Below are positions 1 through 6,184 of a stretch of 9,043 nt of DNA, piece by piece. Under the pieces are notes generated by a model. It made no database searches. It was not told the DNA's origin and saw only the letters and a program-made list of their open reading frames with translations. How positions within the stretch are numbered: position 1 is the stretch's first letter; each line of letters opens with the position of its first letter. The stretch comes from Oscillospiraceae bacterium (GTDB lineage Bacteria > Bacillota > Clostridia > Oscillospirales > Ruminococcaceae). The translations under genes were made by a program, and so were the position numbers. The stretch lies in the NCBI GenBank assembly GCA_900768105.1, contig CAAGBQ010000098.1, forward strand, positions 1 to 9,043, given 5' to 3'.

Positions 1-207
1 CGCGGCCTTGTTGAAAATAAGGATGCTGTTGTTGTTACTGTGGGCGAGCCGGATGAAGAAGGCACTATAACCTATCATCTTCATGTTGCTCCCGACGATA
101 TGGGCAGAGTTATCGGTCGCCAGGGCAAAATTGCCCGTGCGATTCGCACCCTTATGCGTACCGCTGCGAACCGTAACGGCGAAAAAGTTGCCGTTACCAT
201 AGAATAA
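1..207 (+). CDS. khpA: KhpA-family KH-domain RNA-binding protein (3' part only)
   Basis: The open frame enters from the left edge in frame 1 and ends at TAA 205-207, giving the last 68 residues of a protein that is normally about 75-80 aa, so only a few N-terminal residues are missing. The visible GRQG in VIGRQGKIARAIR is the GxxG loop of a KH domain, which contacts single-stranded RNA. The downstream helix and final strand (EKVAVTIE) follow as in the KhpA/YlqC family. KhpA is a small cytoplasmic RNA-binding protein that partners with KhpB/Jag in Firmicutes. The family usually lies between rpsP (S16) and rimM, and rimM follows here, which supports the call. The gene is probably transcribed from an rpsP promoter outside the window. 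Confidence 0.93.
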   Translation, partial: RGLVENKDAVVVTVGEPDEEGTITYHLHVAPDDMGRVIGRQGKIARAIRTLMRTAANRNGEKVAVTIE

Positions 208-213
208 ACGAAA

Positions 214-246
214 AATTCCCTCGTCAAAGCTTTTGGCGGGGGAATT
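214..246 (+). other. Long perfect-stem hairpin between khpA and rimM
   Basis: Bases 214-228 pair with 232-246 over 15 bp (two G-T wobbles at 221/239 and 224/236) around a 3-nt loop GCT. The structure sits 7 nt after the khpA stop and ends 5 nt before the rimM ribosome site (GGAGG 252-256). On the + strand no T-tract follows the stem (ATTATACAC). Read on the - strand the stem runs straight into TTTTTCG. It is therefore not a classical terminator for the operon. It could be an attenuator, a processing site, a 3'-end stabiliser for rpsP-khpA mRNA, or a block on rimM translation. Confidence 0.75.
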
Positions 247-264
247 ATACACGGAGGCAGAATT

Positions 265-780
265 ATGAGGAAGGAATACCTTGAAGTTGGAGAAATTGTT
301 ACCACTCACGGCATAAAGGGCGACATGCGTCTTTATCCCTGGTGCGACCCGGGCGATGTCGAGCGTGCGGCAAGAATGTATCTTGACGAAAAGGGTGAGC
401 AGGAATTCCGCGTGCAGTATGTAAAGCCGCACAAAAATGTTTACCTCGTAAAGCTTAAAGGAGTGGATTCTCCGGAGGAAGCACGCAAATTTATCGGTAA
501 GGTTATGTATATGAAGCGTGGGGATATTCCTATGAAAAAAGGAGAATACTTTATACAGGATATAATCGGTCTTAAAGTGACGGATTCCGCAAGCGGATTT
601 TGTTACGGAGAGGTCTTTGATGTTGCTTCAACGGGCGCAAACGATATTTACGATGTGCGCGACAAAAACGGTAAGGAAACATGGATTCCCGCAATTCCGC
701 AGGTTATAGATAAGGTGGATATTGACGGAGGAATTTTGAGCATCACACCGATGAAAGGGCTTTTCGACGATGAGGATTGA
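265..780 (+). CDS. rimM: Ribosome maturation factor RimM
   Basis: The 171-aa protein matches RimM in length (about 165-180 aa) and architecture. The N-terminal RimM beta-barrel begins with GEIVTTHGIKGDMRLYP (residues 9-25), the family signature. The C-terminal PRC-barrel half begins near residue 94 (GEYFIQDIIGLKV), with the conserved stretch NDIYDV and WIPAIPQVI at residues 126-148. RimM binds ribosomal protein S19 in the 30S head and assists late small-subunit assembly in the cytoplasm. ATG 265 is preceded by GGAGG at 252-256, 8 nt away. The stop overlaps the trmD start by 11 bp, so the two genes are translationally coupled, as is usual for this pair. Confidence 0.97.
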   Translation: MRKEYLEVGEIVTTHGIKGDMRLYPWCDPGDVERAARMYLDEKGEQEFRVQYVKPHKNVYLVKLKGVDSPEEARKFIGKVMYMKRGDIPMKKGEYFIQDIIGLKVTDSASGFCYGEVFDVASTGANDIYDVRDKNGKETWIPAIPQVIDKVDIDGGILSITPMKGLFDDED

Positions 781-1468
781 TATTGCAACCCTGTTTCCGG
801 AAATGTGTGAGGCGGTGCTCACAACAAGCATAATCGGAAGGGCGCGCCGCGCCGGATTTATCGAAATACACTGCCACAATATCCGCGACTTTTCAAATGA
901 TAAACACAAGCGCGTGGATGACGCGCCATACGGTGGAGGAAACGGGATGCTGCTTAAAGCGGAACCGATTTTTCGCTGCTTTGAGCATGTGTGCGAAGAA
1001 GCGTGCTCAAAGCCGTATGTGATTTATATGTCGCCCCAGGGGGATGTGCTCAATCAAAAAATGGCGGTGGATTTTGCGGAAAATTACGACCACCTTTTTT
1101 TGCTCTGTGGCCATTACGAGGGTGTTGACGAGCGCGTTTTGGAGGAAATTGTGGATAGAGAGGTTTCCGTAGGCGATTATGTAATCACAGGCGGGGAGCT
1201 TGGAGCATTGGTGCTTGCGGATTGCGTCGGAAGACTTTGCGATGGGGTACTTTCCGAAGATGTGTGCTTTGAGGATGAGAGCCATTTTTCGGGGCTGCTT
1301 GAATACCCGCAATACACAAGGCCGCAAATTTGGCATGATAAAGCAGTTCCGGAGGTTTTGCTCGGCGGAAACCACCGGCTTATAACGGATTGGCGGCACG
1401 AGCAGGCGCTGAAGCGTACCGAAGAAAAACGCCCGGATATGTACAAAAAATATAAAGGAATTGACTGA
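770..1468 (+). CDS. trmD: tRNA (guanine37-N1)-methyltransferase TrmD
   Basis: TrmD transfers a methyl group from S-adenosylmethionine to N1 of G37 in tRNAs and so prevents +1 frameshifting. The 232-aa protein shows the SPOUT trefoil-knot SAM-binding motifs: DAPYGGGNGM (residues 51-60; many homologues have P where N57 stands), LLCGHYEGVDERV (111-123) and VSVGDYVITGGELGAL (132-147). The C-terminal GLLEYPQYTRP (175-185) and LLGGNH (197-202) motifs follow. The E. coli catalytic Asp169 region reads FEDESHFSGLL here, so the acid is probably Asp169 or Glu170. The version with SH before an aromatic residue is, as I recall, common in Clostridia. The start ATG lies inside the end of rimM, and the gene ends directly against the next ATG. 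Confidence 0.97.
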   Translation: MRIDIATLFPEMCEAVLTTSIIGRARRAGFIEIHCHNIRDFSNDKHKRVDDAPYGGGNGMLLKAEPIFRCFEHVCEEACSKPYVIYMSPQGDVLNQKMAVDFAENYDHLFLLCGHYEGVDERVLEEIVDREVSVGDYVITGGELGALVLADCVGRLCDGVLSEDVCFEDESHFSGLLEYPQYTRPQIWHDKAVPEVLLGGNHRLITDWRHEQALKRTEEKRPDMYKKYKGID

Positions 1469-2194
1469 ATGACCGGAACTTTGATAAACACCGCAGCCAT
1501 AATTATCGGCGGCCTTTTTGGCCTTGTGCTCAAAAAAGGCATAAAGGAAAGTATTATGGAAAGCGTTATGAAGGCAATGGGACTTGCCATGCTCATAATA
1601 GGTCTGAACGGCGTGCTCACGAATATGCTTTCTGTCGGAGAGGATGGAAAGCTTTCCGAAAGCGGCGGTATACTTTTGCTTTTGTGCCTTGTAATCGGCA
1701 CGGCGATAGGCGAAGCCATCGACATTGACGATAAGGTAAACGACCTTGGGCAAAAAATTGAATGTAAGGTCAAGTTTGACGGATTTGCAAGGGGATTTGT
1801 TTCCGCAACGCTGATTTATTGCGTGGGTTCGCTGGCAATTCTTGGCCCGATAAACGACGGTCTTACAGGAGATTACAGCCTGCTGCTTGTAAAAAGCGTA
1901 CTTGACGCGGTTACTGCGCTTGTGCTCACTTCCACAATGGGAATAGGCGCGATTTTTGCGGGCGCTTCCGTGCTCATATATCAGGGCGCAATTTCGCTTT
2001 TCGCATCGGCGGTTTCCGGTGTGCTCAATTCCTCCGCAAATATGATGGCGGATATTACTATGGTAGGAAGCGCGCTTATTGTTTGCATAGGCCTTAATTT
2101 TACTGCAAACGCAAAAATTCGCACCGCGAATATGCTTCCTTCAATCGTTGTTGCGATAGTGTACAACTTGCTGCTGATGGTGGAAAGTTTATAG
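1469..2194 (+). CDS. DUF554 family membrane protein (YdfK/YqgA-like)
   Basis: This 241-aa hydrophobic protein matches the DUF554 family. It starts with TGTLINTAAIIIGGLFG (residues 2-18) and carries the conserved central block LAILGPINDGLTGD followed by LLLVKSVLDAVTALVLTSTMGIG (through residue 160). About seven hydrophobic segments are visible near residues 4-21, 34-54, 66-84, 108-125, 146-170, 196-211 and 220-237, so it should be an inner-membrane protein. Its biochemical role is not established; E. coli YqgA and B. subtilis YdfK are relatives. The ATG directly abuts the trmD stop (TGA-ATG, no gap), with only a weak AAAGGA upstream at 1454-1459, which suggests coupled translation. It occupies the place where rplS often follows trmD. 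An AT-only inverted repeat (2239-2245/2253-2259) lies downstream but is a poor terminator. Confidence 0.9.
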   Translation: MTGTLINTAAIIIGGLFGLVLKKGIKESIMESVMKAMGLAMLIIGLNGVLTNMLSVGEDGKLSESGGILLLLCLVIGTAIGEAIDIDDKVNDLGQKIECKVKFDGFARGFVSATLIYCVGSLAILGPINDGLTGDYSLLLVKSVLDAVTALVLTSTMGIGAIFAGASVLIYQGAISLFASAVSGVLNSSANMMADITMVGSALIVCIGLNFTANAKIRTANMLPSIVVAIVYNLLLMVESL

Positions 2195-2274
2195 GAATAT
2201 TATACAAAGAAATGGCAGAAGCAATCGTTTCTTATGGAAAAATTATAGAATTTAATTTTGTGTTCAAAATTGCA

Positions 2275-2303
2275 TTGAATTAAGTTTTTTATAATGATAT
2301 AAT
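2275..2303 (+). promoter_or_regulatory. Sigma-A-type promoter for ptsH
   Basis: TTGAAT at 2275-2280 and TATAAT at 2298-2303 are separated by 17 bp, close to the vegetative consensus. Transcription would start near 2310, leaving a leader of about 34 nt before the ptsH ATG at 2344. A second TATAAT occurs at 2290-2295 but with poorer -35 spacing (9 bp). The -35 hexamer overlaps a small dyad, TTCAA (2263-2267) with TTGAA (2275-2279). No match to a catabolite-response element was seen. Confidence 0.8.
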
Positions 2304-2343
2304 GTTAACGGAAAAACATTGAGAGTTATTAAGGAGGATACAT

Positions 2344-2607
2344 ATGTTTTCTAGTACTGTAAAGGTTCAAAACCAGGTCGGTCTTCATGCGCGTCCCGCA
2401 ACATTCTTCATTCAGAAATCCAATGAATTCAAGTCTTCTATTTGGGTGGAAAAAGATGAACGCAGAGTTAACGCAAAAAGCCTTCTTGGCGTGCTTTCTC
2501 TCGGAATTCTCGGCGGTACGGAAGTTACCATCATCGCCGATGGCGTTGATGAAGAAGCAGCGGTGGAAGCTCTTGTAAAGCTTGTGGAATCTGGATTTAC
2601 CGACTGA
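2344..2607 (+). CDS. ptsH: Phosphocarrier protein HPr
   Basis: HPr passes phosphate from enzyme I to the EIIA domains of the sugar phosphotransferase system and, in Firmicutes, also acts in catabolite control. The 87-aa product has the usual length. VGLHARPAT (residues 12-20) contains the phosphorylated His15 with Arg17. NAKSLLGVLSLG (43-54) contains Ser46, the target of HPr kinase/phosphorylase and the switch for CcpA co-repression. Keeping His15 argues against Crh, which lacks it. AAGGAGG at 2331-2337 sits 6 nt before ATG 2344. The gene stands alone, with its own promoter and terminator and no ptsI next to it. I infer that the cell also encodes HprK, because Ser46 and its surroundings are intact. 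Confidence 0.95.
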   Translation: MFSSTVKVQNQVGLHARPATFFIQKSNEFKSSIWVEKDERRVNAKSLLGVLSLGILGGTEVTIIADGVDEEAAVEALVKLVESGFTD

Positions 2608-2628
2608 TTTTTTAAATTTTTGAAAACG

Positions 2629-2662
2629 GCGCCGCAAATGGGTAGCATTTGCGGCGCTTTTT
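2629..2662 (+). terminator. Rho-independent terminator after ptsH
   Basis: A perfect 12-bp GC-rich stem (2629-2640 with 2646-2657; arms GCGCCGCAAATG and CATTTGCGGCGC) closes a 5-nt loop GGTAG and is followed by TTTTT at 2658-2662. It begins 21 nt after the ptsH stop. This is a textbook intrinsic terminator and separates ptsH from uvrC. Confidence 0.95.
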
Positions 2663-2676
2663 GTATATAATATTAT
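2649..2676 (+). promoter_or_regulatory. Candidate uvrC promoter overlapping the ptsH terminator
   Basis: TTGCGG (2649-2654) and TATTAT (2671-2676) are spaced by 16 bp, and a perfect TATAAT lies at 2666-2671 but without a good -35 at 16-18 bp. Only 43 nt separate the terminator T-tract from the uvrC ATG. If uvrC has its own promoter it must therefore overlap the terminator stem. The match is modest, and uvrC could instead depend on read-through. Confidence 0.35.
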
Positions 2677-2705
2677 TTTGGATTCGGAAAGGAGGCGCTT
2701 CTTTA

Positions 2706-4538
2706 ATGGACAACCCGCGTTTGCCTTATTTACACGAAAAAACTTTAAGCCTGCCAATGCAGCCGGGCGTTTATATCATGCACGATAAAACCGGAAAAGT
2801 TATTTATGTGGGCAAAGCAAAAAAACTTAAAAACCGCGTAACAAGCTATTTTCGCAATGTCGAAAAGCATTTGCCGAAGGTTTACCGCATGGTGGAGCAT
2901 GTTTACGATTTTGAATATATCGTTACGGACAGTGAATTTGAAGCGCTTATCCTTGAATGCAGCCTTATTAAGCAGTATGCACCGAAATATAACATCTTGC
3001 TGAAGGATGATAAGGGGTACAGCTATGTTAGGGTATCTCCGGGTCCATACAGCCGTCTTACAGGTGTATTGCAAAAACATGACGACGGCGCAGAATATAT
3101 TGGGCCATATATAAGCTCCTTTGTGGTGCGCCAAACAGTGGAGGAAGCAAATAAAGCTTTTATGTTGCCCACCTGCGGCAGAAAATTTCCCGCAGAGTTT
3201 GGAAAGGAGCGTCCCTGTCTTAATTTTTATATTAAGAATTGTATGGGCGTTTGTCGCGGAAAGATTTCCGAAGAAGAATATAATGAGGCGCTTGGCGAAG
3301 CAATAGAGTTTATTCGCGGCGGAAGCGCTTCTTCCATCGAAAAGCTGACGGAGCGTATGTATGCCGCCGCCGAAAACGAAGAATTTGAAAGAGCTGCATC
3401 TCTGCGCGACAGGATTCGTGCAATCGAGGGCATTGCCAGCCGCCAAAAGGTTGTGTTTTCAAAAATTCCGGAACAGGATGTTGCCGCAATCGCACAAAGC
3501 GGAGAAAATGGCTGCGCGGTTGTGCTTTCCTTCCGCGGAGGCAAGCTTGTGGATAAAAGTGAATATGTGATAAAAGATTTGGGAGCGGACCCTGCATCCG
3601 TAACGGAGTTTTTGCAAAGCTTTTATGCGGATAAAACCGATATTCCAAAGGACATATCCCTTCATGAGGAGTGCGAGGATGCGGAACTGCTTTCTCAATG
3701 GCTTTCCGAAAAAGCGGGGCATAGGGTTACCGTTTCCGTGCCGCAAAAGGGCGAGCGCCGCAAAACGGCGGAAATGGCATATAACAACGCGGCGGAGCGG
3801 CTTTCTCACGAAAAGCTGCGTACAAGCCGTGAGGTTGCCGTTTTGGATGAGCTTGCACGCCTGCTGGGGCTTGAAAAACCACCGGAGCGGATAGAAGCTT
3901 ACGATATATCGAACTTTGGCTCGGAAACGGTTGTAGGCGGTATGGTAGTCTATGAAAACGCAAGACCGAAGCGCTCCGATTACAGAAAATTTGCAATAAA
4001 AGATGCGGTGGCACCGGACGATTATGCCTGTATGCGCGAAATGCTTCGCCGCCGTTTTGAACGCTATGCCGAGGAAAATGAAAAGGGCACTTCTTTCGGA
4101 ACGATGCCGGATTTGATTTTGCTGGACGGCGGCAAAGGCCATGTTGCCGCTGTGCAGGAGCTTTTTGATGAGATGGGCATATCCGTGCCGCTTTTCGGTA
4201 TGGTGAAGGACGACCGCCACAGAACCAGCGCCATTGCAAAAAACGGCGGAGAAATAGCGATTTCTCCGGTTAAAGAAGTGTTCAACTTTGTTACCGCAGT
4301 TCAGGATGAGGTTCACCGCTATACAATAACATACAGCCGCCAAAAGCACAGCAAAACGAATTTTGAGCTGCTTATTACGAAGGCGCCGGGAGTCGGCCCG
4401 AAGAGGGCGGCGGCACTTTTGAAGCATTTCAAAACGATGAAAGCAATTCGCGCCGCTTCGGAAGAGGAGCTTGCCGCGGCGCCGGGCATGACCGCCGCCG
4501 CAGCAAAGTCCCTTCGGGACTTCCTCGATAAAGAATAA
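2706..4538 (+). CDS. uvrC: Excinuclease ABC subunit UvrC
   Basis: UvrC makes the 3' and 5' incisions around DNA lesions after loading by UvrA and UvrB. The 610-aa product is full length. The GIY-YIG nuclease domain starts at residue 20 (PGVYIMHD, then KVIYVGKAKKLKNRV 31-45). Four cysteines, C157, C171, C179 and C183, match the spacing reported for the UvrC Fe-S cluster. A UVR motif that binds UvrB lies near 208-243. The RNase H-like 5' nuclease includes EAYDISN (D400), LLDGGKGH (D474) and EVHRYT (H537). Two helix-hairpin-helix motifs end the protein (APGVGPKRAAALL 560-572 and AAPGMTAAAAKSL 591-603). ATG 2706 is chosen because GGAGG lies at 2691-2695, 10 nt upstream. A TTG extension to 2649 would start inside the terminator. 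A 7-bp hairpin at 4506-4522 lies within the last codons. Confidence 0.97.
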   Translation: MDNPRLPYLHEKTLSLPMQPGVYIMHDKTGKVIYVGKAKKLKNRVTSYFRNVEKHLPKVYRMVEHVYDFEYIVTDSEFEALILECSLIKQYAPKYNILLKDDKGYSYVRVSPGPYSRLTGVLQKHDDGAEYIGPYISSFVVRQTVEEANKAFMLPTCGRKFPAEFGKERPCLNFYIKNCMGVCRGKISEEEYNEALGEAIEFIRGGSASSIEKLTERMYAAAENEEFERAASLRDRIRAIEGIASRQKVVFSKIPEQDVAAIAQSGENGCAVVLSFRGGKLVDKSEYVIKDLGADPASVTEFLQSFYADKTDIPKDISLHEECEDAELLSQWLSEKAGHRVTVSVPQKGERRKTAEMAYNNAAERLSHEKLRTSREVAVLDELARLLGLEKPPERIEAYDISNFGSETVVGGMVVYENARPKRSDYRKFAIKDAVAPDDYACMREMLRRRFERYAEENEKGTSFGTMPDLILLDGGKGHVAAVQELFDEMGISVPLFGMVKDDRHRTSAIAKNGGEIAISPVKEVFNFVTAVQDEVHRYTITYSRQKHSKTNFELLITKAPGVGPKRAAALLKHFKTMKAIRAASEEELAAAPGMTAAAAKSLRDFLDKE

Positions 4539-4543
4539 AAACA

Positions 4544-4572
4544 TTGACTTTTAGTATCGAAAATAGGATAAT
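4544..4572 (+). promoter_or_regulatory. Sigma-A-type promoter for rsmD-coaD unit
   Basis: TTGACT (4544-4549) and GATAAT (4567-4572) are separated by 17 bp, immediately after the uvrC stop at 4536-4538. Transcription would start near 4579. A small TCCC/GGGA hairpin (4580-4591, loop AATA) would then form the very 5' end of the mRNA and cover part of the AGGGAGG ribosome site at 4587-4593. There is no terminator after uvrC, so read-through from uvrC is also possible. Confidence 0.75.
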
Positions 4573-4600
4573 ATAAATATCCCAATAGGGAGGTATTGAA

Positions 4601-5149
4601 ATGAGAGTTATTACGGGAACGGCGAAGGGAAAACGCCTTGTTGCGCCGGAGGGCAGAGAAGTGACCCGCCCCACCGGAGACAGAGTTAAAGAGGGCATTT
4701 TCTCCGCCATACAGTTTATCATAGAGGGCGCGGATGTGCTTGACCTTTTTGCGGGTTCCGGTCAGCTTGGAATTGAGGCGCTTTCCCGCGGGGCAAGGTC
4801 CGCCGTATTTGTGGACAGCTCCAAGGATGCCCAAAACTGCATAACAGAAAATTTGAAGAATTGCGGTTTCCTTAATAATGCGAAGCTGAAAACAACCGAT
4901 GCTTCGCTTTATCTTGCGGGCGCGTTCGAGCGGTTTGATATTGCGTTCCTTGATCCGCCGTATGCCGCACAGCAGCTTCCGATAGTTTTGCCTGCGGTTT
5001 CAAAGGTAATGCGTGCGGGCGGAATTGTTTTTTGCGAAACGGCAAAGGGCATTGACCTTCCGGAAAGGGCGGGCGGCCTTGTTAAAATCAAAGAATACCG
5101 CTATGGCAGAACCATGGTGTATTCCTACCGGAAGGAAGACGAGGAATGA
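4601..5149 (+). CDS. rsmD: 16S rRNA (guanine966-N2)-methyltransferase RsmD
   Basis: RsmD methylates N2 of G966 of 16S rRNA on the assembling 30S subunit, using S-adenosylmethionine. The 182-aa length is normal. The N-terminus RVITGTAKGKRLVAP and TRPTGDRVKEGIF (residues 22-34) are family signatures. SAM motif I is LDLFAGSGQLGIEALSRGA (47-65), and the catalytic DPPY motif is at 118-121. AGGGAGG at 4587-4593 lies 7 nt before ATG 4601. The stop overlaps the coaD start in an ATGA arrangement (4 bp). This gene pair is conserved widely in Firmicutes. Confidence 0.96.
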   Translation: MRVITGTAKGKRLVAPEGREVTRPTGDRVKEGIFSAIQFIIEGADVLDLFAGSGQLGIEALSRGARSAVFVDSSKDAQNCITENLKNCGFLNNAKLKTTDASLYLAGAFERFDIAFLDPPYAAQQLPIVLPAVSKVMRAGGIVFCETAKGIDLPERAGGLVKIKEYRYGRTMVYSYRKEDEE

Positions 5150-5631
5150 AAAAAGCCGTATGTCCGGGTAGCTTTTGCCCGGTGACCAATGGGCACATAG
5201 ATATTTTTAAGCGTGCGGCAGGGCTTTTTGACGAGGTGACGGTGCTTGTTATGGCAAATCCGGATAAGCACTATGATTTTTCGGCAGAGCAGCGCCGCAA
5301 AATGATTGCCGATGCAGTCGCCGGCGACCCGCGCATAAGGGTCGATGTCTGGGATGGGCTTTTGGCGGATTATGTTGAGAAAAACGGAATAAACGCGATA
5401 ATAAAGGGACTGCGCTCCGCAACGGATTTTGACTATGAATTTCAGATGGCGCTTGCAAACAAAAGCCTTGCGCCGAATGCGGAAACGGTTTTTATGACCG
5501 CAAAGCCGGAGAATATGTACATAAGCTCCAGCCTTGTTCGTCAAATTGCATCCTTTGGAGGAGATATTTCAGATTTTGTTCCGAAAGAGGTCATTGCACC
5601 CATTGAAAAGGTACTGAAAAAACAAAGATGA
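5146..5631 (+). CDS. coaD: Phosphopantetheine adenylyltransferase CoaD
   Basis: CoaD joins 4'-phosphopantetheine and ATP to dephospho-CoA and pyrophosphate, the next-to-last step of coenzyme A synthesis. The 161-aa length is standard. The nucleotidyltransferase signature appears as CPGSFCPVTNGHIDI (residues 6-20), with His17 as the TxGH catalytic histidine. Lys41 follows in NPDKHY, then IIKGLRSATDFDYE (85-98, with Arg90) and YISSSLV (125-131) of the ATP-binding loop. The odd point is Cys11: the usual motif is PGSFDP or PGTFDP, and TGC here replaces the nearly universal Asp codon. Everything else looks intact, so I still call it functional. Translation is coupled to rsmD by the 4-bp overlap, and GGAAGGA sits at 5130-5136. 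Confidence 0.94.
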   Translation: MKKAVCPGSFCPVTNGHIDIFKRAAGLFDEVTVLVMANPDKHYDFSAEQRRKMIADAVAGDPRIRVDVWDGLLADYVEKNGINAIIKGLRSATDFDYEFQMALANKSLAPNAETVFMTAKPENMYISSSLVRQIASFGGDISDFVPKEVIAPIEKVLKKQR

Positions 5632-5652
5632 TATATACGGAGGTATGTTTTT

Positions 5653-6126
5653 ATGTCTATTGAAGAGATTCTTGACCAGCTTGATGAGCTTATAGACCGC
5701 GCATGGTCGCTGCCGCTTACCGGCGGTCGATGCGTAGTTGACGCGGACAAGGTGCGCGAGCTGCTTGATGATGTACGCCTTAATATGCCAACCGAGATAA
5801 GACAGGCACAGTCCATTGTTGCCGACCGTACCGAGATAGTTAACACCGCAAAGAAAGAGGCAGAAGCAATTATAGCCCGTGCGGAAAAGCGCGCGGCGGC
5901 TCTTGTGGAGGAAGAAGAAATCGTTCGCCAAAGCAGAACAAAGGCTGCGGAAATTGCACAGCAGGCGCAGCAGCAAAGCCGTGAAATGCGCCAGTCCGCA
6001 AAGGAATTTGTGGATAACATCCTCAAGAATACGGAAGAAAGCCTTGCGGCTTCCATGAACGAGGTAAAAAGCACCCGCGCTGCGTTCCGTCAACAGCAGC
6101 AAAAAGGGCAGAACACGGAAAAATAA
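5653..6126 (+). CDS. Conserved coiled-coil protein of unknown function (often labelled 'ATPase')
   Basis: This 157-aa protein resembles a conserved clostridial family that commonly follows coaD and is sometimes named ATPase, apparently from similarity to ATP-synthase b/E-type stalk subunits. No Walker A motif is visible. The N-terminus IEEILDQLDELIDRAWSLPL (residues 3-22), a following VVDADKVRELLDDVRLNMP (28-46) and EIRQAQSIV (48-56) form the conserved head. Residues about 50-145 are a charged, alanine- and glutamate-rich helix, probably a long coiled coil. The tail is glutamine-rich (QQAQQQ, RQQQQK). There is no signal peptide or membrane segment. CGGAGGT at 5638-5644 lies 8 nt before the ATG, and the gene starts 21 nt after coaD. 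Its head-plus-coil layout recalls DivIVA-like proteins, but I make no functional claim. Confidence 0.8.
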   Translation: MSIEEILDQLDELIDRAWSLPLTGGRCVVDADKVRELLDDVRLNMPTEIRQAQSIVADRTEIVNTAKKEAEAIIARAEKRAAALVEEEEIVRQSRTKAAEIAQQAQQQSREMRQSAKEFVDNILKNTEESLAASMNEVKSTRAAFRQQQQKGQNTEK

Positions 6127-6142
6127 TCGAAAGACCGCAAAC

Positions 6143-6179
6143 GGCCCGCTTTATGCTAATGGAGCGGGTCTTGCTTTTG
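6143..6179 (+). terminator. Probable terminator after the rsmD-coaD unit
   Basis: An 8-bp stem (GGCCCGCT 6143-6150 with AGCGGGTC 6163-6170, one G-T pair) closes a 12-nt loop and is followed by the interrupted T-tract TTGCTTTTG (6171-6179). It starts 17 nt after the stop of the coiled-coil gene. The loop is long and the T-tract imperfect, so it may terminate only partly. The next ATG starts only 6 nt further on. Confidence 0.7.
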
Positions 6180-6184
6180 TAAAA

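Noticed and set aside
1007..1773. Two overlapping - strand open frames (248 and 198 codons) opposite trmD and the DUF554 gene
   Set aside because: Both are low-complexity translations of the complement of real genes, without ribosome sites or family motifs.
2208..2259. Possible terminators after the DUF554 gene (AAGAAA/TTTCTT and AAAATTA/TAATTTT inverted repeats)
   Set aside because: The stems are short and AT-only, or have long loops, in an AT-rich spacer, and no convincing T-tract follows. They were mentioned but not annotated.
2263..2279. TTCAA-N7-TTGAA dyad over the ptsH -35 region as an operator
   Set aside because: Only 5 bp per arm in AT-rich sequence, with no match to a known regulator such as the CcpA box.
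2649..2705. TTG-initiated N-terminal extension of uvrC by 19 residues
   Set aside because: It would start within the ptsH terminator stem and has no ribosome site. ATG 2706 has GGAGG at a good distance and gives the normal UvrC N-terminus.
4506..4522. 7-bp hairpin AAGTCCC-TTC-GGGACTT near the end of uvrC
   Set aside because: It is inside the coding region, 13 nt before the stop codon, and is followed by no T-tract, so it is not called a terminator.
3459..4544. Long open frame (361 codons) on the - strand opposite uvrC
   Set aside because: It lies entirely within the strongly supported uvrC gene, has no recognisable domains and reads like a codon-bias shadow rich in Arg, His and Phe.
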